From the NCBI RefSeq assembly GCF_900114975.1, contig NZ_FOUU01000005.1, positions 62,001 to 126,000 of the forward strand: a stretch of DNA of 64,000 bases, read 5' to 3'. Of the stretch, positions 52,601 through 62,035 are shown in pieces. The position numbers were made by a program, and so were the translations under genes. The number at the start of each line of letters is the position of its first letter. Within the stretch, counting starts at the first letter, position 1. Below the pieces are notes generated by a model. The model had not been told where the DNA came from. It saw nothing but the letters and a program-made list of their open reading frames with translations, and searched no databases. Source of the stretch: Thermodesulforhabdus norvegica (GTDB lineage Bacteria; Desulfobacterota; Syntrophobacteria; Syntrophobacterales; Thermodesulforhabdaceae).

Positions 52601-54471
52601 TGACTCCGGAGCGTTTCGGATCGGGCTATGAAGTTTACATAAGAGGGCGTAAAAGGAATCCCATAATCCGGGTTGCCCGCCTTGTCTTTGTCATTATCCT
52701 CGGCGGGATTTTCATCCTGGGTGGCCTGGTCTTTACGGGAACGGTTACTCTCGATCAACTTTACGCAATGACGCCGTGGGTTCCACACACCCTGCAGGCC
52801 GTTGAGATAGAAACCGGCGGCAGGGTTATTGAATGTGTGCCGGACAGGCCCTGCGAAGTCCGCCCGTCGGATCCCATCAGGGTTGTGAAGATACGTTCAA
52901 ATGCCCCTTTTGGCTGGGGCTTCCGTTTACTTTCTCTCACCATGGATGCCGATAGACTGCGTACCAGGCCGGCGTCCTTTCAGGATATGTTTCCCCACAT
53001 AAGCTTCGACCGACCTGTCAGTGAAGTCATTACGGTGAGGTGGTTCCGGTGGAACATAGGTACAATTCGGTTAACTGCGAGATGGACACCTACCGACTGG
53101 GTTCAGAAGGCACAGAAAGCAGAATCCGTTGACGACAAAATCTGGTTTTTGCTGAAGGCTATTGAAGGCGATCCGAACCATGTTTTTGCCCGACTGCAGC
53201 TCGCCGAGATTCTATTTTCAGAGGGCGATTATACGGGAGCTCTAAAGCATTACCGGACACTGGCGGAAAAGGGGCCTACGAGGCAGATTCTTGAGCGCAT
53301 CGTCGACTGCAACAGAAGACTTAACAAACCTGAGGACGTGGTTAAAGGTTACGTGGTGCTGCTGAACAATTTTCCCGAAGCTCGATATTTTAATGCCCTG
53401 GTTTCGTACCTTAAATCGGGAATGACGCCGGATAAAGCGAAAATATATGCCCAGAAGGCATCGACGGAAATTCCCGCCCCCTTCAGACCCTCAATCTGGC
53501 TCTTCCTCACGGATTTGTGCTCAAAACTCAAAGACTGGGCCTGTGTTGCCAGATACTCAGAGATGGCCCGGCAGAATCTGGGTTCAAAGGACCCGAATCT
53601 CGTGTACAATCTGGGAATTGCCTACTGGAAACAGGGGGACTGCAAAAGGGCAATCTCCTACCTGGAGCAATATCTTCACCTCAACCCGGGAGACGATAAG
53701 GCTCTTGCGCTTGTTGCCGAATGTCGTGAAAGGGTAGGAGATTTTAATACTGCTCTGGAACTCTACGGCAGGCTTGCCCGAAAACACCCGAACGAGGCAT
53801 CTATAACCCGATGGATCAATGTGGCGGAAAAGGCGGGAAATTCAGATGACCTCCTGGAAGCCTATACCATGCTTACCAGGATTAAGCCATCAGATTTCCT
53901 CGCCTGGTATAACCTCGGCGTCCTGGCATACAAAAATAAAAAAACCGATGACGCCATGTCTGCCTTCGAGAAAGCCCACTCACTGAAGCCGGACGACCCA
54001 AAACCCCTTGCCTACATTCGCAAGATCTACCGGGAGAAGAAAAACCTGAAAGGAGAAATGGGCGTGCTTGAAAAGTTGATCGCCCTGAATCCCGGAGATC
54101 TAAACCTTTATCAGGATTACTTTGAGTTAATTCAGAGAACCGGGACTATTGATAAAAATTCGGAAAAAATATTCCGTTCCTGCGTATCTTCACTTCCCGA
54201 TAAACCCCAGTGTCACGAAATGCTGTTGTACGTCCTGTTGAAGGAAAACAGGAAAAAGGAGGCAGCATCCACCCTCGATGATTTAATAAAACTCAACCCC
54301 CGTAACCCTGAGCTTCTCTTGCAAAAGGCAAAACTGGAATACAGCATCGGGCGCTTCAAAGAGACACTCACGGCACTGCAAAAATACCTGGATCTTCGCC
54401 CCGACGATCGAGAAGCGAAAGAACTCTACATGCAGGTCCGAATTAAACTGCTCAAAAGCTCAGGCCAATAG
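52600..54471 (+). CDS. TPR-repeat protein with N-terminal membrane anchor
   Basis: A 623-residue protein with a single membrane helix (VARLVFVIILGGIFILGGLVF, residues about 24-44 in part), a roughly 130-residue segment resembling a beta-rich domain (IETGGRVIECVPDRPCEVRPSD), and at least eight tetratricopeptide repeats from residue 180 to the end (for example HYRTLAEKGPTRQILERIVD, VYNLGIAYWKQGDCKRAISY, WYNLGVLAYKNKKTDDAMSA). It probably sits on the outer face of the inner membrane as a scaffold for a complex. I recognise no specific family. It starts at the rluB stop (TAATG) and ends three bases from the convergent rsfS. Confidence 0.75.
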   Translation: MTPERFGSGYEVYIRGRKRNPIIRVARLVFVIILGGIFILGGLVFTGTVTLDQLYAMTPWVPHTLQAVEIETGGRVIECVPDRPCEVRPSDPIRVVKIRSNAPFGWGFRLLSLTMDADRLRTRPASFQDMFPHISFDRPVSEVITVRWFRWNIGTIRLTARWTPTDWVQKAQKAESVDDKIWFLLKAIEGDPNHVFARLQLAEILFSEGDYTGALKHYRTLAEKGPTRQILERIVDCNRRLNKPEDVVKGYVVLLNNFPEARYFNALVSYLKSGMTPDKAKIYAQKASTEIPAPFRPSIWLFLTDLCSKLKDWACVARYSEMARQNLGSKDPNLVYNLGIAYWKQGDCKRAISYLEQYLHLNPGDDKALALVAECRERVGDFNTALELYGRLARKHPNEASITRWINVAEKAGNSDDLLEAYTMLTRIKPSDFLAWYNLGVLAYKNKKTDDAMSAFEKAHSLKPDDPKPLAYIRKIYREKKNLKGEMGVLEKLIALNPGDLNLYQDYFELIQRTGTIDKNSEKIFRSCVSSLPDKPQCHEMLLYVLLKENRKKEAASTLDDLIKLNPRNPELLLQKAKLEYSIGRFKETLTALQKYLDLRPDDREAKELYMQVRIKLLKSSGQ

Positions 54472-54474
54472 TTG

Positions 54475-54828
54475 TCACCCCTGGACGGTTGATAGGTATT
54501 CCGTTTTTGCATCAATCCATAAGCCTTCAAGGTCGTAGATTTCCCGGATCGGTTCGTAAAAAATGTGGACTATGACGTCGTCGTAGTCCATGAGAACCCA
54601 GTGTCCCTCTCTCAGACCCTCGACACCAAGCGGCCTGATACCGTGCTTTTTCATCTCCTGTTCGATATGATCGGCAATGCCCTGAACCTGCCGGGTCGAA
54701 CGTCCGCTGCATATTACGAAGTAATCGGCATAGGAGCACAATCCCTGGACATTAAGCAGCACAATCTGCTCCGCTTTATAATCACCGGCAAGCTCTGCGC
54801 ATCTTTTTGCTTTTTCCTCGACGTTCAT
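54475..54828 (-). CDS. rsfS: Ribosome silencing factor
   Basis: A 117-residue RsfS/Iojap protein that binds L14 and blocks subunit joining under starvation. KAEQIVLLNVQGLCSYADYF and VICSGRSTRQVQGIADHIEQEM are the core, with GHWVLMDYDDVIVHIFYEPIREIYDLEGLW at the end (in two halves). Last gene of the rplU operon, ten bases after nadD. Confidence 0.94.
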   Translation of the reverse strand: MNVEEKAKRCAELAGDYKAEQIVLLNVQGLCSYADYFVICSGRSTRQVQGIADHIEQEMKKHGIRPLGVEGLREGHWVLMDYDDVIVHIFYEPIREIYDLEGLWIDAKTEYLSTVQG

Positions 54829-54838
54829 AAACTCCTTT

Positions 54839-55531
54839 TTATACCTCCTGATGTTTCGATACTTCGTTTACGTTATCTTCCAGATACAGCCCGTGTTTAT
54901 AAATATATTCACGCACCTGCTCGGGAACGAGATACCGTATCGATTTTCCCTGCCTTATCAGGCTTCTTATGGCCGAGGCCGAGATGTCAATGTGAGTAAC
55001 CGGAACCAGGTGGATGGAACCGTATTCGGAACACGAAAAAGAGCACTCTTCGGGAACCCAGCGGTAAAGCGACGATATGCGGGATCTCACGAAGTCTATT
55101 ATTTCATCCTGAGAGTGACCGGGACGTGTCATAACGGCAAAACAGGTCGTTTTAAATAAGTCGCGGTAATTCCACCATGTTTCGATTTCCAGGAAAGCAT
55201 CGGCCCCAATTATGAAGTAGAGCTCGGTCTGATGAGGCAGGATGTTCTTTTTCATGTGAGAAACGGTGCGAAGGCTGTAGGAAATTCCGCCTAATTGTCT
55301 TTCAATATCGGATACTTCAAAGCGGGGGTTGCCGGTAACTGCGAGACCAAGCATGTTAAGGCGGTGATTGTAGGTTGACACTGCCAGCCCGGGTTTGTGA
55401 GGTGGTCGATAAGCCGGCACGAAAATGACCTTGTCGAGACCGATAAAATCCGCCACCTCCTCGGCGACCCTCAGGTGACCCAGGTGCACGGGGTTGAAGG
55501 TTCCTCCGAGGATGCCGATACGACGCTTCAC
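54839..55531 (-). CDS. nadD: Nicotinate-nucleotide adenylyltransferase
   Basis: A 230-residue nucleotidyltransferase making deamido-NAD from nicotinate mononucleotide and ATP. The (H/T)xGH segment is GILGGTFNPVHLGHLRVAEEV, and SASAIRSLIRQGKSIRYLVPEQVREYIYKHGLY (in parts, near the C-terminus) holds the ISSTxxR-type motif. NadD next to rsfS and proA is a common order. Confidence 0.94.
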   Translation of the reverse strand: MKRRIGILGGTFNPVHLGHLRVAEEVADFIGLDKVIFVPAYRPPHKPGLAVSTYNHRLNMLGLAVTGNPRFEVSDIERQLGGISYSLRTVSHMKKNILPHQTELYFIIGADAFLEIETWWNYRDLFKTTCFAVMTRPGHSQDEIIDFVRSRISSLYRWVPEECSFSCSEYGSIHLVPVTHIDISASAIRSLIRQGKSIRYLVPEQVREYIYKHGLYLEDNVNEVSKHQEV

Positions 55532-55540
55532 CTGAAGCCC

Positions 55541-56794
55541 TCAGGTCCTGATCTGACCGTTACCGAAGGCAATGAACTTCGTTGTGGTCAGCTCATCTAC
55601 ACCCATCGGGCCAAAGGCGTGAAGCTTTGAAGTTGATATGCCGATTTCTGCACCCAACCCGAGCTGGTACCCGTCGTTGAAGCGAGTAGAGGCATTCACC
55701 AGAACGAGGGACGACTGAACGGATTCGATGAAAGCCCAGGCTCGCTCGTAGTTCTCGGTAATAATGGCCTCGGTATGGGCAGAACCGTAAGTATGAATAT
55801 GATCGATGGCCTCATTCATAGAGTCAACGACTTTTACGGCCAGAATTAGATCAAGATACTCGGCTTTCCAGTCTTCTTCGGTTGCCTCCCTGCAGGGGAT
55901 TATTTCCCTGGTTCTGGGACATCCTCTCAACTCGACTCCGTGAGAATCGAAGACCTCCTTCATTCTGGGCAAAAACTTTCCGGCCAAGTCTCTATGTACG
56001 AGAAGGGTTTCCATTGCGTTGCAGACACCGGGCCTCTGCACTTTTGCATTTACGCATACGGTCTCCGCCATCGAGAGATCCGCAAACTTGTCAACATAAA
56101 CGTGGCATACTCCTTTGTAATGCTTCAGTACGGGCATCCGGGCATTTTCACTCACAAAACGAATCAGTTCCTCTCCACCCCGCGGAATCATAACGTCTAC
56201 GTATTCTTCAAGTTTAAGCATCTCCAGCACCGCTTCTCTCTCGGTCGTGGGCACAAGCTGAACGGCATCTTCGGGAAGTTCTGCCTTACGCAGTCCTTCT
56301 CTCATGATCCCAACAAGGCACTGGTTGGAGTAAAAGGCTTCCGATCCGCCCCTAAGTACGACGGCATTCCCGGATTTGATGCAGAGTATGGACGCATCAA
56401 CGGTCACGTTAGGCCTGGACTCGTAGATAATGCCGATAACCCCCAGGGGTATTCTCATTCGACCGACTTTGAGACCGTTGGGTCGTTTCCAGAGGCCCGT
56501 TATTTTGCCTACAGGGTCGGGCCAGGCTATGACCTCTTCTATTCCCGCAACCATTTCCGACATGACCTTTTCCGACAGGATAAGCCTGTCCAGTTTTGCA
56601 CCGCTTATACCGCTTTCCCTGGCCTGCTCAACGTCTTTCCTGTTTGCCTCCTCGATGCGTCCCCGCTCCCGTCTGAGGCCCTCGGCAATAGCCGCGAGGG
56701 CATTGTTTTTCTGGTCGGTCGTTGCCTTCGCCATCAGGTAAGACGCCCTTTTAGCCCGCCTTCCAATTTCCTCAAGGATCGTTTTCCAGCTCAC
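55541..56794 (-). CDS. proA: Glutamate-5-semialdehyde (gamma-glutamyl phosphate) reductase
   Basis: A 417-residue NADPH-dependent reductase, second step of proline synthesis. The signature [16 protein letters not shown] (nucleophilic Cys near residue 255) and [27 protein letters not shown]-like C-terminal segment are both present ([11 protein letters not shown]). Starts four bases after proB. Confidence 0.95.
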   Translation of the reverse strand: MSWKTILEEIGRRAKRASYLMAKATTDQKNNALAAIAEGLRRERGRIEEANRKDVEQARESGISGAKLDRLILSEKVMSEMVAGIEEVIAWPDPVGKITGLWKRPNGLKVGRMRIPLGVIGIIYESRPNVTVDASILCIKSGNAVVLRGGSEAFYSNQCLVGIMREGLRKAELPEDAVQLVPTTEREAVLEMLKLEEYVDVMIPRGGEELIRFVSENARMPVLKHYKGVCHVYVDKFADLSMAETVCVNAKVQRPGVCNAMETLLVHRDLAGKFLPRMKEVFDSHGVELRGCPRTREIIPCREATEEDWKAEYLDLILAVKVVDSMNEAIDHIHTYGSAHTEAIITENYERAWAFIESVQSSLVLVNASTRFNDGYQLGLGAEIGISTSKLHAFGPMGVDELTTTKFIAFGNGQIRT

Positions 56795-56798
56795 CTTT

Positions 56799-57956
56799 TT
56801 ACTCCTCTGTAATGATTGCCAAATTATCCCTGTGAATAACCTCTTCAGAATGGCAGTATCCGAGTAGCCTCTCTATGTCTGACGTGTGGTGCCCCTTAAT
56901 CTTTTCAATTTCATCGGACCTGTAATTTGTCAGGCCCACGGCAATAACCCGCCCGTTTTCGTCCAGACACCTTACCGGAGCCCCTTCGTCAAAGGTGCCC
57001 CGGACTTCTTTGATGCCCACGGGAAGCAAAGATTTTCCGGCCTGAATCAGTGCCCTCACCGCTCCGGTGTCCAGAACCAGGTCTCCTCTGGGTTGAGGCA
57101 GATGGGCAAGCCAGATCTTTTTGCCGTGGTATATCTTTCCATGAGGCACAAAAAGAGTGCCGAGGTTTTCTCCCGAAAACAACCTTAGAAGCACATCCTT
57201 TTCCGTGCCTCTGGCAATGATCATGGGAATTCCTATAGAAAGGGCTTTCCGTGCGGCAAGCAACTTGCTGACCATACCGCCGGTCCCGACACTGCTTGTT
57301 TGCCTGGATGCGCATGAGAGGAGAGAGCGATCCACGCAATGAACCGTCGATATAAGGCGTGCGTCGGGGCTGGTAGTGGGATCACAGGTATAGAGACCGT
57401 CCGTTATGGTGAGGTTGATTATCAGATCGGCATTGACAAGCCCTGCAATAAGAACCGACAGCTGGTCGTTATCTCCGAATTTAAGTTCATCCACCGCAAC
57501 GGTGTCGTTTTCGTTTATCACCGGAATTACCCGCCACTCCAGAAGCGTTTCGATTGTATTCTTTGCATTGACGTACCTTTTCCGGTCGGCCAGGTCTCCT
57601 GCGGTAAGGAGTATCTGGGCAACCAGTATGTCGAACTTATCAAAGGCCTCTTCCCAGGCCTGCATGAGGAAGCTCTGCCCGAGGGCCGCAGCCGCCTGCT
57701 TCATGGGAATAGCTTTCGGCTTTTGTGAAAGGCCGAGCTTTTTTATACCCGATGCAATGGCACCCGATGATACGATTATTACGTCCCGCCCCTGATCACG
57801 AAGCTCTGCGATCTGGTCGCTGAGACGGTGTATTACAACTCTGTTCAGACCTCTCTGGCTCGTAAGCACCGCACTGCCGACCTTGATGACTACGCGCCTG
57901 CAACCTTCAAGAAAACTTCGTCTTTCCTCGCCGAATTCAAAGCCGTTGCGCCTCAT
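56799..57956 (-). CDS. proB: Glutamate 5-kinase with PUA domain
   Basis: A 385-residue kinase, first step of proline synthesis. [21 protein letters not shown] opens the amino-acid-kinase fold; [39 protein letters not shown] and [17 protein letters not shown] hold substrate and ATP residues. Residues about 285-375 form the PUA domain ([21 protein letters not shown]), as in many proteobacterial enzymes. The first 15 residues ([17 protein letters not shown]) extend beyond the usual start. Confidence 0.95.
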   Translation of the reverse strand: MRRNGFEFGEERRSFLEGCRRVVIKVGSAVLTSQRGLNRVVIHRLSDQIAELRDQGRDVIIVSSGAIASGIKKLGLSQKPKAIPMKQAAAALGQSFLMQAWEEAFDKFDILVAQILLTAGDLADRKRYVNAKNTIETLLEWRVIPVINENDTVAVDELKFGDNDQLSVLIAGLVNADLIINLTITDGLYTCDPTTSPDARLISTVHCVDRSLLSCASRQTSSVGTGGMVSKLLAARKALSIGIPMIIARGTEKDVLLRLFSGENLGTLFVPHGKIYHGKKIWLAHLPQPRGDLVLDTGAVRALIQAGKSLLPVGIKEVRGTFDEGAPVRCLDENGRVIAVGLTNYRSDEIEKIKGHHTSDIERLLGYCHSEEVIHRDNLAIITEE

Positions 57957-57961
57957 CAGGA

Positions 57962-59014
57962 TTAGCTAACCCCGAAGCCGATCTGTTCGTCACCACTTTT
58001 GTCCTGAAGTTTAGTTTGCTCCAGTAATACAACAACCCTTCTGAGCAGTTCATCGATATTATACTTCTTCAGACCCGATATGACCACAACGGGACGCCCG
58101 AGAACTTCTTCGTAAGATTTAACGAGATAGGATACAATTTCCTCATCATCTACAAGGTCAGCCTTATTTAGGGCAACAATTTCGGCTTTCTTCTCGAGAA
58201 GAGGACTGAAAGCCCTGAGTTCGTGGCGTATTTCATGGTAAGGTTTCAGCGGGTCGGATATGTCCAGAGCCGACATGTCGATAAGATGCACGATTACCCG
58301 GGTGCGCTCTATGTGCTTGAGAAATCTTATTCCCAGGCCGGCTCCTTCGTGTGCTCCTTTTATCAGACCGGGGATATCAGCCACAACGAAGGGCTCCGCA
58401 TCGCCGTAACGAACAACACCGAGCTGTGGCACAAGGGTGGTGAAAGGATAATCAGCAACCCTGGGGCGGGCGGCGGATATGGCACGTATCAGCGTCGATT
58501 TTCCGGCGTTTGGCAGACCCACGAGGCCAACATCTGCAAGCAACTTCAGTTCAAGAATGAACTCTCTTTCTTCACCGGGTTCCCCTTCTTCGGCAAAACG
58601 CGGCACCTGATTTGTAGGGGACGCGAACCTCGCATTGCCCCGTCCACCTCTACCCCCGCGAACTGCCAACCACCTCTGACCGTCGGATTTAAGATCTGCA
58701 AGAACTTCACCCGTCTCGGCATCCCGAACCACGGTTCCAAGGGGGACTAAAAGGGTTACGTCCTCGCCACTTCGCCCATGCTGATCCTTACCCCTACCGT
58801 GCTGTCCCGAAGGAGCGCGAAAAAAGTGCTTGTAATGGAAATCCAGAAGCGTTTGCTTGCGCTCCGTTGCCTCCAGAAAAATATGCCCTCCTCGTCCTCC
58901 GTCCCCACCGTCGGGTCCTCCACGGGGAACGTACTTTTCACGACGGAAGCTAACGCACCCCCGGCCTCCGTCCCCCGCTTTGAGCCTGATTCTTACCTCG
59001 TCAACGAACTTCAT
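57962..59014 (-). CDS. obgE: Obg-family GTPase
   Basis: A 350-residue GTPase that links ribosome assembly to growth control. The Obg glycine-rich fold is at the start (KAGDGGRGCVSFRREKYVPRGGPDGGDGGRGGH in parts), followed by the G domain with GLVGLPNAGKSTLIRAIS (near residue 165), DIPGLIKGAHEGAGLG and ALNKADLVD. The C-terminal OCT extension is absent, so the protein ends soon after the G domain. A terminator-like hairpin lies between rpmA and this gene. Confidence 0.95.
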   Translation of the reverse strand: MKFVDEVRIRLKAGDGGRGCVSFRREKYVPRGGPDGGDGGRGGHIFLEATERKQTLLDFHYKHFFRAPSGQHGRGKDQHGRSGEDVTLLVPLGTVVRDAETGEVLADLKSDGQRWLAVRGGRGGRGNARFASPTNQVPRFAEEGEPGEEREFILELKLLADVGLVGLPNAGKSTLIRAISAARPRVADYPFTTLVPQLGVVRYGDAEPFVVADIPGLIKGAHEGAGLGIRFLKHIERTRVIVHLIDMSALDISDPLKPYHEIRHELRAFSPLLEKKAEIVALNKADLVDDEEIVSYLVKSYEEVLGRPVVVISGLKKYNIDELLRRVVVLLEQTKLQDKSGDEQIGFGVS

Positions 59015-59034
59015 CCGGCACCGTTAAAAACATA

Positions 59035-59070
59035 AAGCGACCTTACGGCTTTTACACCTCCAGGTCGCTT
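59035..59070 (-). terminator. Leaky terminator-like hairpin between rpmA and obgE
   Basis: On the minus strand AAGCGACCT (59062-59070) pairs with AGGTCGCTT (59035-59043) across an 18-base loop, followed by TATGTTTTT. It could reduce read-through from the ribosomal genes into obgE. Confidence 0.45.
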
Positions 59071-59109
59071 CTAAAAATTCCCACCGTAAACAGATACACT
59101 TATACCCGA

Positions 59110-59373
59110 TTACTGAGCCGCTAAGGGATATACACTGATCCTCTGGCGCCTTTTATCAATGTGCTCAAAGCGAACAATACCGTCCACCAGGGCAAAGAGA
59201 GTATAATCTTTCCCCATTCCAACGTTCTTGCCGGGATGAAACTGAGTACCCAGCTGTCTTACCAGTATGTTTCCGGCCCGGACAAACTCTCCACTGAACT
59301 TCTTAACACCTCTTCTCTTCCCTACGCTGTCCCGACCGTTTCTTGAACTACCTCCTGCTTTTTTGTGCGCCAT
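59110..59373 (-). CDS. rpmA: 50S ribosomal protein L27
   Basis: An 87-residue L27 protein at the peptidyl-transferase centre. [25 protein letters not shown] is the N-terminal signature (given in part), with no Firmicutes-type leader to be cleaved. [21 protein letters not shown] follows in parts. Lies 14 bp after rplU. Confidence 0.97.
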   Translation of the reverse strand: MAHKKAGGSSRNGRDSVGKRRGVKKFSGEFVRAGNILVRQLGTQFHPGKNVGMGKDYTLFALVDGIVRFEHIDKRRQRISVYPLAAQ

Positions 59374-59387
59374 ATTAATCCCTCATA

Positions 59388-59696
59388 CTAGTTGATGGAT
59401 TCGATCTTCACGGCAGTGTACCACTGCCTGTGACCCTGCCTGCGCCTGTAATTCTTACGACGCTTGTGCTTGATTATCAGGATCTTTTCCCCGCGGAAAT
59501 GCTCAACAACCTCGCCCGTCACCTTTGCATCTTCCACATAAGGCGTTCCGATCCTGACCACCTCACCGTCTCTTACGCAGAGCACCCTGTCAAACACCAC
59601 TTTCTCACCGGGTTCAACGGCCAGCTTTTCCACATGAACAACCTTACCCGGCTCAACCTTGAGCTGCTTACCACCGGTCTCCACAATTGCGTACAT
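59388..59696 (-). CDS. rplU: 50S ribosomal protein L21
   Basis: A 102-residue L21 protein binding 23S rRNA near L20. [19 protein letters not shown] opens it and [21 protein letters not shown] is the basic C-terminal signature. Starts 39 bp after a 41-residue gene on the same strand. Confidence 0.97.
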   Translation of the reverse strand: MYAIVETGGKQLKVEPGKVVHVEKLAVEPGEKVVFDRVLCVRDGEVVRIGTPYVEDAKVTGEVVEHFRGEKILIIKHKRRKNYRRRQGHRQWYTAVKIESIN

Positions 59697-59735
59697 TTAA
59701 TCCCCCCAGCATCACAATTCGAATTCCGGTCCTGA

Positions 59736-59861
59736 CTACATGGTTGCGTAAATTCCCATTTTAAGTATCATTTCCTGGAACTCTTTGAGTTTCTCACAAT
59801 CAGCAATGCACTTATTCTTGTCCTCATTAGCCCTTTCGCAATCCAGGCAAGGACTCCGCAT
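59736..59861 (-). CDS. Small four-cysteine protein at the head of the rplU operon
   Basis: A 41-residue open frame I do not recognise: MRSPCLDCERANEDKNKC, then IADCEKLKEFQEMILKMG, ending IYATM. Four cysteines in the pattern C-x2-C and C-x3-C (positions 5, 8, 18, 22) suggest a metal site, followed by a short amphipathic helix. The ribosome site AAAGGAGGT is nearly perfect and nine bases from the ATG, and a good promoter lies 47 bp upstream. Gene finders usually skip it because of its length. Possible roles: zinc-binding ribosome-associated peptide or regulator of the L21/L27 genes; this is inference. Confidence 0.78.
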   Translation of the reverse strand: MRSPCLDCERANEDKNKCIADCEKLKEFQEMILKMGIYATM

Positions 59862-59907
59862 CGGTCTCGGACCTCCTTTCTGCTTTGGATTGCTTACCAA
59901 ATGAATC

Positions 59908-59936
59908 TTTATAATTTAGTGAAGGAGACAAGTCAA
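59908..59936 (-). promoter_or_regulatory. Promoter of the rplU-rpmA-obgE operon
   Basis: On the minus strand TTGACT (59931-59936, five of six) and TATAAA (59908-59913, five of six) with a 17-bp spacer. It is the best promoter-like match in this part and lies 47 bp upstream of the small four-Cys gene. Confidence 0.65.
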
Positions 59937-60040
59937 CAGGAGTTAATGGTCCTCTGAGAATTTCTACCGTCGGGCGTCGACCTTATGGACCGGCTCCCCA
60001 CCTTGTTTTTATATGCGGAACGGCATATTAATTTTGGTGG

Positions 60041-60850
60041 TCAATCGTCCAGCGAACGTCCGCAGTTGCTGCAGGTGACCTTCACCCCTTTCGATAGCCT
60101 GTCTACTACTATCAGCCAGTTGGTCTTGCCCGGAGATGGATCCAATTTTTGCAAATCCTTCCTTAGCGAAGCTCCGCAATGAGGACAGGTCATCGCCTTC
60201 CTGGTTCTGACGGATACCCATAAGATACCAGCAATAGCGATGATATATAACCATGGGGATTCAAGAATAATGGCAATGAACATCAACACGAGCAAGGCTC
60301 CGAGCGTTATGAGCTGCCGGTACAGGCGGCTGAGTAAGCCTTTACGGTTTCGGCCGTGAAGGAGATAGGATGTCCTGGAAGGTCGTCGATAACTTATGGC
60401 ATCCGACTCTGCCTTTTCCAGACCCTTTTTTCGGATGAAAAAGGTGTAGAATGCAGATATTAATCCTATTCCGGCAATGGTTAACAATGTTGTCGTAAAA
60501 GGATACAGGTAATAAAAGCGGTTAATGACTGCCCGTCCGTCCGGCAGGTGCAGCACCTGAACGGCAGCACCGATGGTGTTCAACGGCCTTTTTCCAATGG
60601 TGTCCCATACGGCCCGCGTGGTGATAAGCCGTTTTGGCTGACCCTTCACTCTATATTCGATAATAACTTCGTATGCATCGCCGTATGGCCCCACCGGATG
60701 AGGTATTCGGCGCTTGGCAATGACATGTCCTGTAACCTCGACGCCGTTTCGAACCTTCGATTTTTCTATCGTAAAAGCAATCCCTGCTGCCGCCAGAAGC
60801 AAAAGTACTGTAATAACGGGGATACTTCGATATGAGATTCCGGCTCTCAA
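60041..60850 (-). CDS. DUF3592-type membrane protein with C-terminal zinc ribbon
   Basis: A 269-residue membrane protein. A first helix (IPVITVLLLLAAAGIAFTI) is followed by an exposed domain (about 35-110) with the DUF3592 pattern of strands (EVTGHVIAKRRIP, VIIEYRVKG, VQVLHLPDGRAVINRF), a second helix (about 115-137), two adjacent helices (about 180-215), and a cytoplasmic four-Cys zinc ribbon (CPHCGAS and TCSNCGRS, 27 residues apart). The start is a TTG with GAGGG seven bases upstream; no ATG fits. It is isolated. Function unknown. Confidence 0.75.
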   Translation of the reverse strand: MRAGISYRSIPVITVLLLLAAAGIAFTIEKSKVRNGVEVTGHVIAKRRIPHPVGPYGDAYEVIIEYRVKGQPKRLITTRAVWDTIGKRPLNTIGAAVQVLHLPDGRAVINRFYYLYPFTTTLLTIAGIGLISAFYTFFIRKKGLEKAESDAISYRRPSRTSYLLHGRNRKGLLSRLYRQLITLGALLVLMFIAIILESPWLYIIAIAGILWVSVRTRKAMTCPHCGASLRKDLQKLDPSPGKTNWLIVVDRLSKGVKVTCSNCGRSLDD

Positions 60851-61284
60851 GTGTACGCCCTCGCTTATCCTGCAAAACTTGTAGAGAACCCCATAGCTTT
60901 TATACTCATCAAAAAGAGCTCATTCAAATGTAAAGGAACGAAAATGTCCTGACTCCGGAAGAGGGCATAGTCTCGAGGAAGTGGGAAGGGGGCTGATAGG
61001 GCTTTCACCTACGGTCCCGTAAGGGATGCCCGGTTCTCGTTATAGTTTTCACCGCCCGCCGGCGTCAGTTGGTCTTTTAGAAATATCCTCAGCTCCACAG
61101 CCTGCCTTTCGCCATCTGAAAAAAGCATCGGGATTCCACATTACAGTATTTCGTCAAAGGGCTTCATAAAATCTAGTGCATTCCGAGAAATTCTTACCGG
61201 ATGGGGCCATCCGTTTTTCACAACCCGGGTTCTTTTGCCTTCCCCTGCCCGGACAACCGGATAGGGGAAAATCAAGTCTTTTTA
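60851..61284. other. 434-bp stretch without a firm gene
   Basis: Holds the upstream region of the DUF3592 gene, a 39-codon minus-strand frame at 61009-61128 (start MLFSDGERQAVELRIF) lacking a clear ribosome site, and an orphan plus-strand terminator-like hairpin at 61197-61218. It may be remains of a lost gene. No RNA gene was recognised. Confidence 0.4.
61197..61218 (+). terminator. Orphan plus-strand terminator-like hairpin
   Basis: CGGATG (61198-61203) pairs with CATCCG (61208-61213) over a four-base loop and is followed by T5. No plus-strand gene lies upstream to use it. Confidence 0.33.
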
Positions 61285-61596
61285 TTATTCCAAGGTGATA
61301 AGATCCTTTATAGCTTCAAACTTCTTGTCACCGATACCCTTGACGTTTTTTAGCTCATCGATCGTTTTGAACGGCCCATGCTCCTGCCTGTACTGAATGT
61401 TTCGCTCGGCTAGAGTAGGACCAATGCCCGGCAACTTTTCTAGGTCGGCCTTATCGGCAGTGTTGGTGTTTATCTTGGCCGAAACCTGCTCGGATGCTGT
61501 TTGTTGATTCGTCGGCTGATTCTGTGCCGCGCAGGGCATTACAGCGTAAAGAAGTAACGCAAAAGCCGGCAGCAGAATAATTGAGTACTTTTTCAC
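61285..61596 (-). CDS. Secreted ComEA-like helix-hairpin-helix protein
   Basis: A protein of about 103 residues with a signal peptide (MKKYSIILLPAFALLLYAV, cleavage near Ala-Gln) and a ComEA-type double helix-hairpin-helix DNA-binding domain: INTNTADKADLEKLPGIGPT and FKTIDELKNVKGIGDKKFEA. Secreted ComEA-like proteins bind DNA in the periplasm and help DNA uptake or processing. The GTG at 61596 yields a standard signal peptide; the GTG at 61602 is an alternative. No other competence gene lies in the window. Confidence 0.85.
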   Translation of the reverse strand: MKKYSIILLPAFALLLYAVMPCAAQNQPTNQQTASEQVSAKINTNTADKADLEKLPGIGPTLAERNIQYRQEHGPFKTIDELKNVKGIGDKKFEAIKDLITLE

Positions 61597-62035
61597 AGGC
61601 ACACATCCCTGTATGGTTACAGTTAAATGACGGGCGATTTTTTATAGCATTATAAAGATTAGGCTAAAAGTTATTTTAATATCATGGTATCATATCTTGC
61701 AAAAATCACCCGTCCCGGTGCGGATTGAGAGGTACTATGCCGGGATACGGAAAGGTTCACTGGATGCATTCCTGGTATCGGAACCGTAAGTTCCCTTTGT
61801 GTCTCAATATACCTTTATGGTATCGGCGTGATCCCGAGGTGGTCTTAGACCTGATCGTCATGCCCCCCGGTCAAAGGGCTCGTGGTTACAACTGATGGCG
61901 TCCATGCAGCATAGGAGCCCTTTCTTTAAGATGCTTCCTACGATGGAAAGCTTCCGGATCAGGTGAAGGAGTATCTGACCCCGTTGGTGTCCAGGACCGC
62001 ATCAGGCGACATGCTCCCGACAGAGACGCCGATGC
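61597..62035. other. 439-bp AT-rich then featureless stretch
   Basis: The first 100 bp are AT-rich and probably contain the promoter of the ComEA-like gene. The rest holds a 53-codon plus-strand frame (61737-61895) with only a weak GAGAGG site and no familiar motif. I see no reliable gene here. Confidence 0.4.

Noticed and set aside
60000-60040. AT-rich hairpin ATATGC/GCATAT after the DUF3592 gene
   Set aside because: On the transcribed minus strand it is followed by A residues, not T, so it is not a terminator for that gene.
61737-61895. 53-codon plus-strand frame with a weak GAGAGG site
   Set aside because: No recognisable motif and located in a decayed region; not enough to call a gene.
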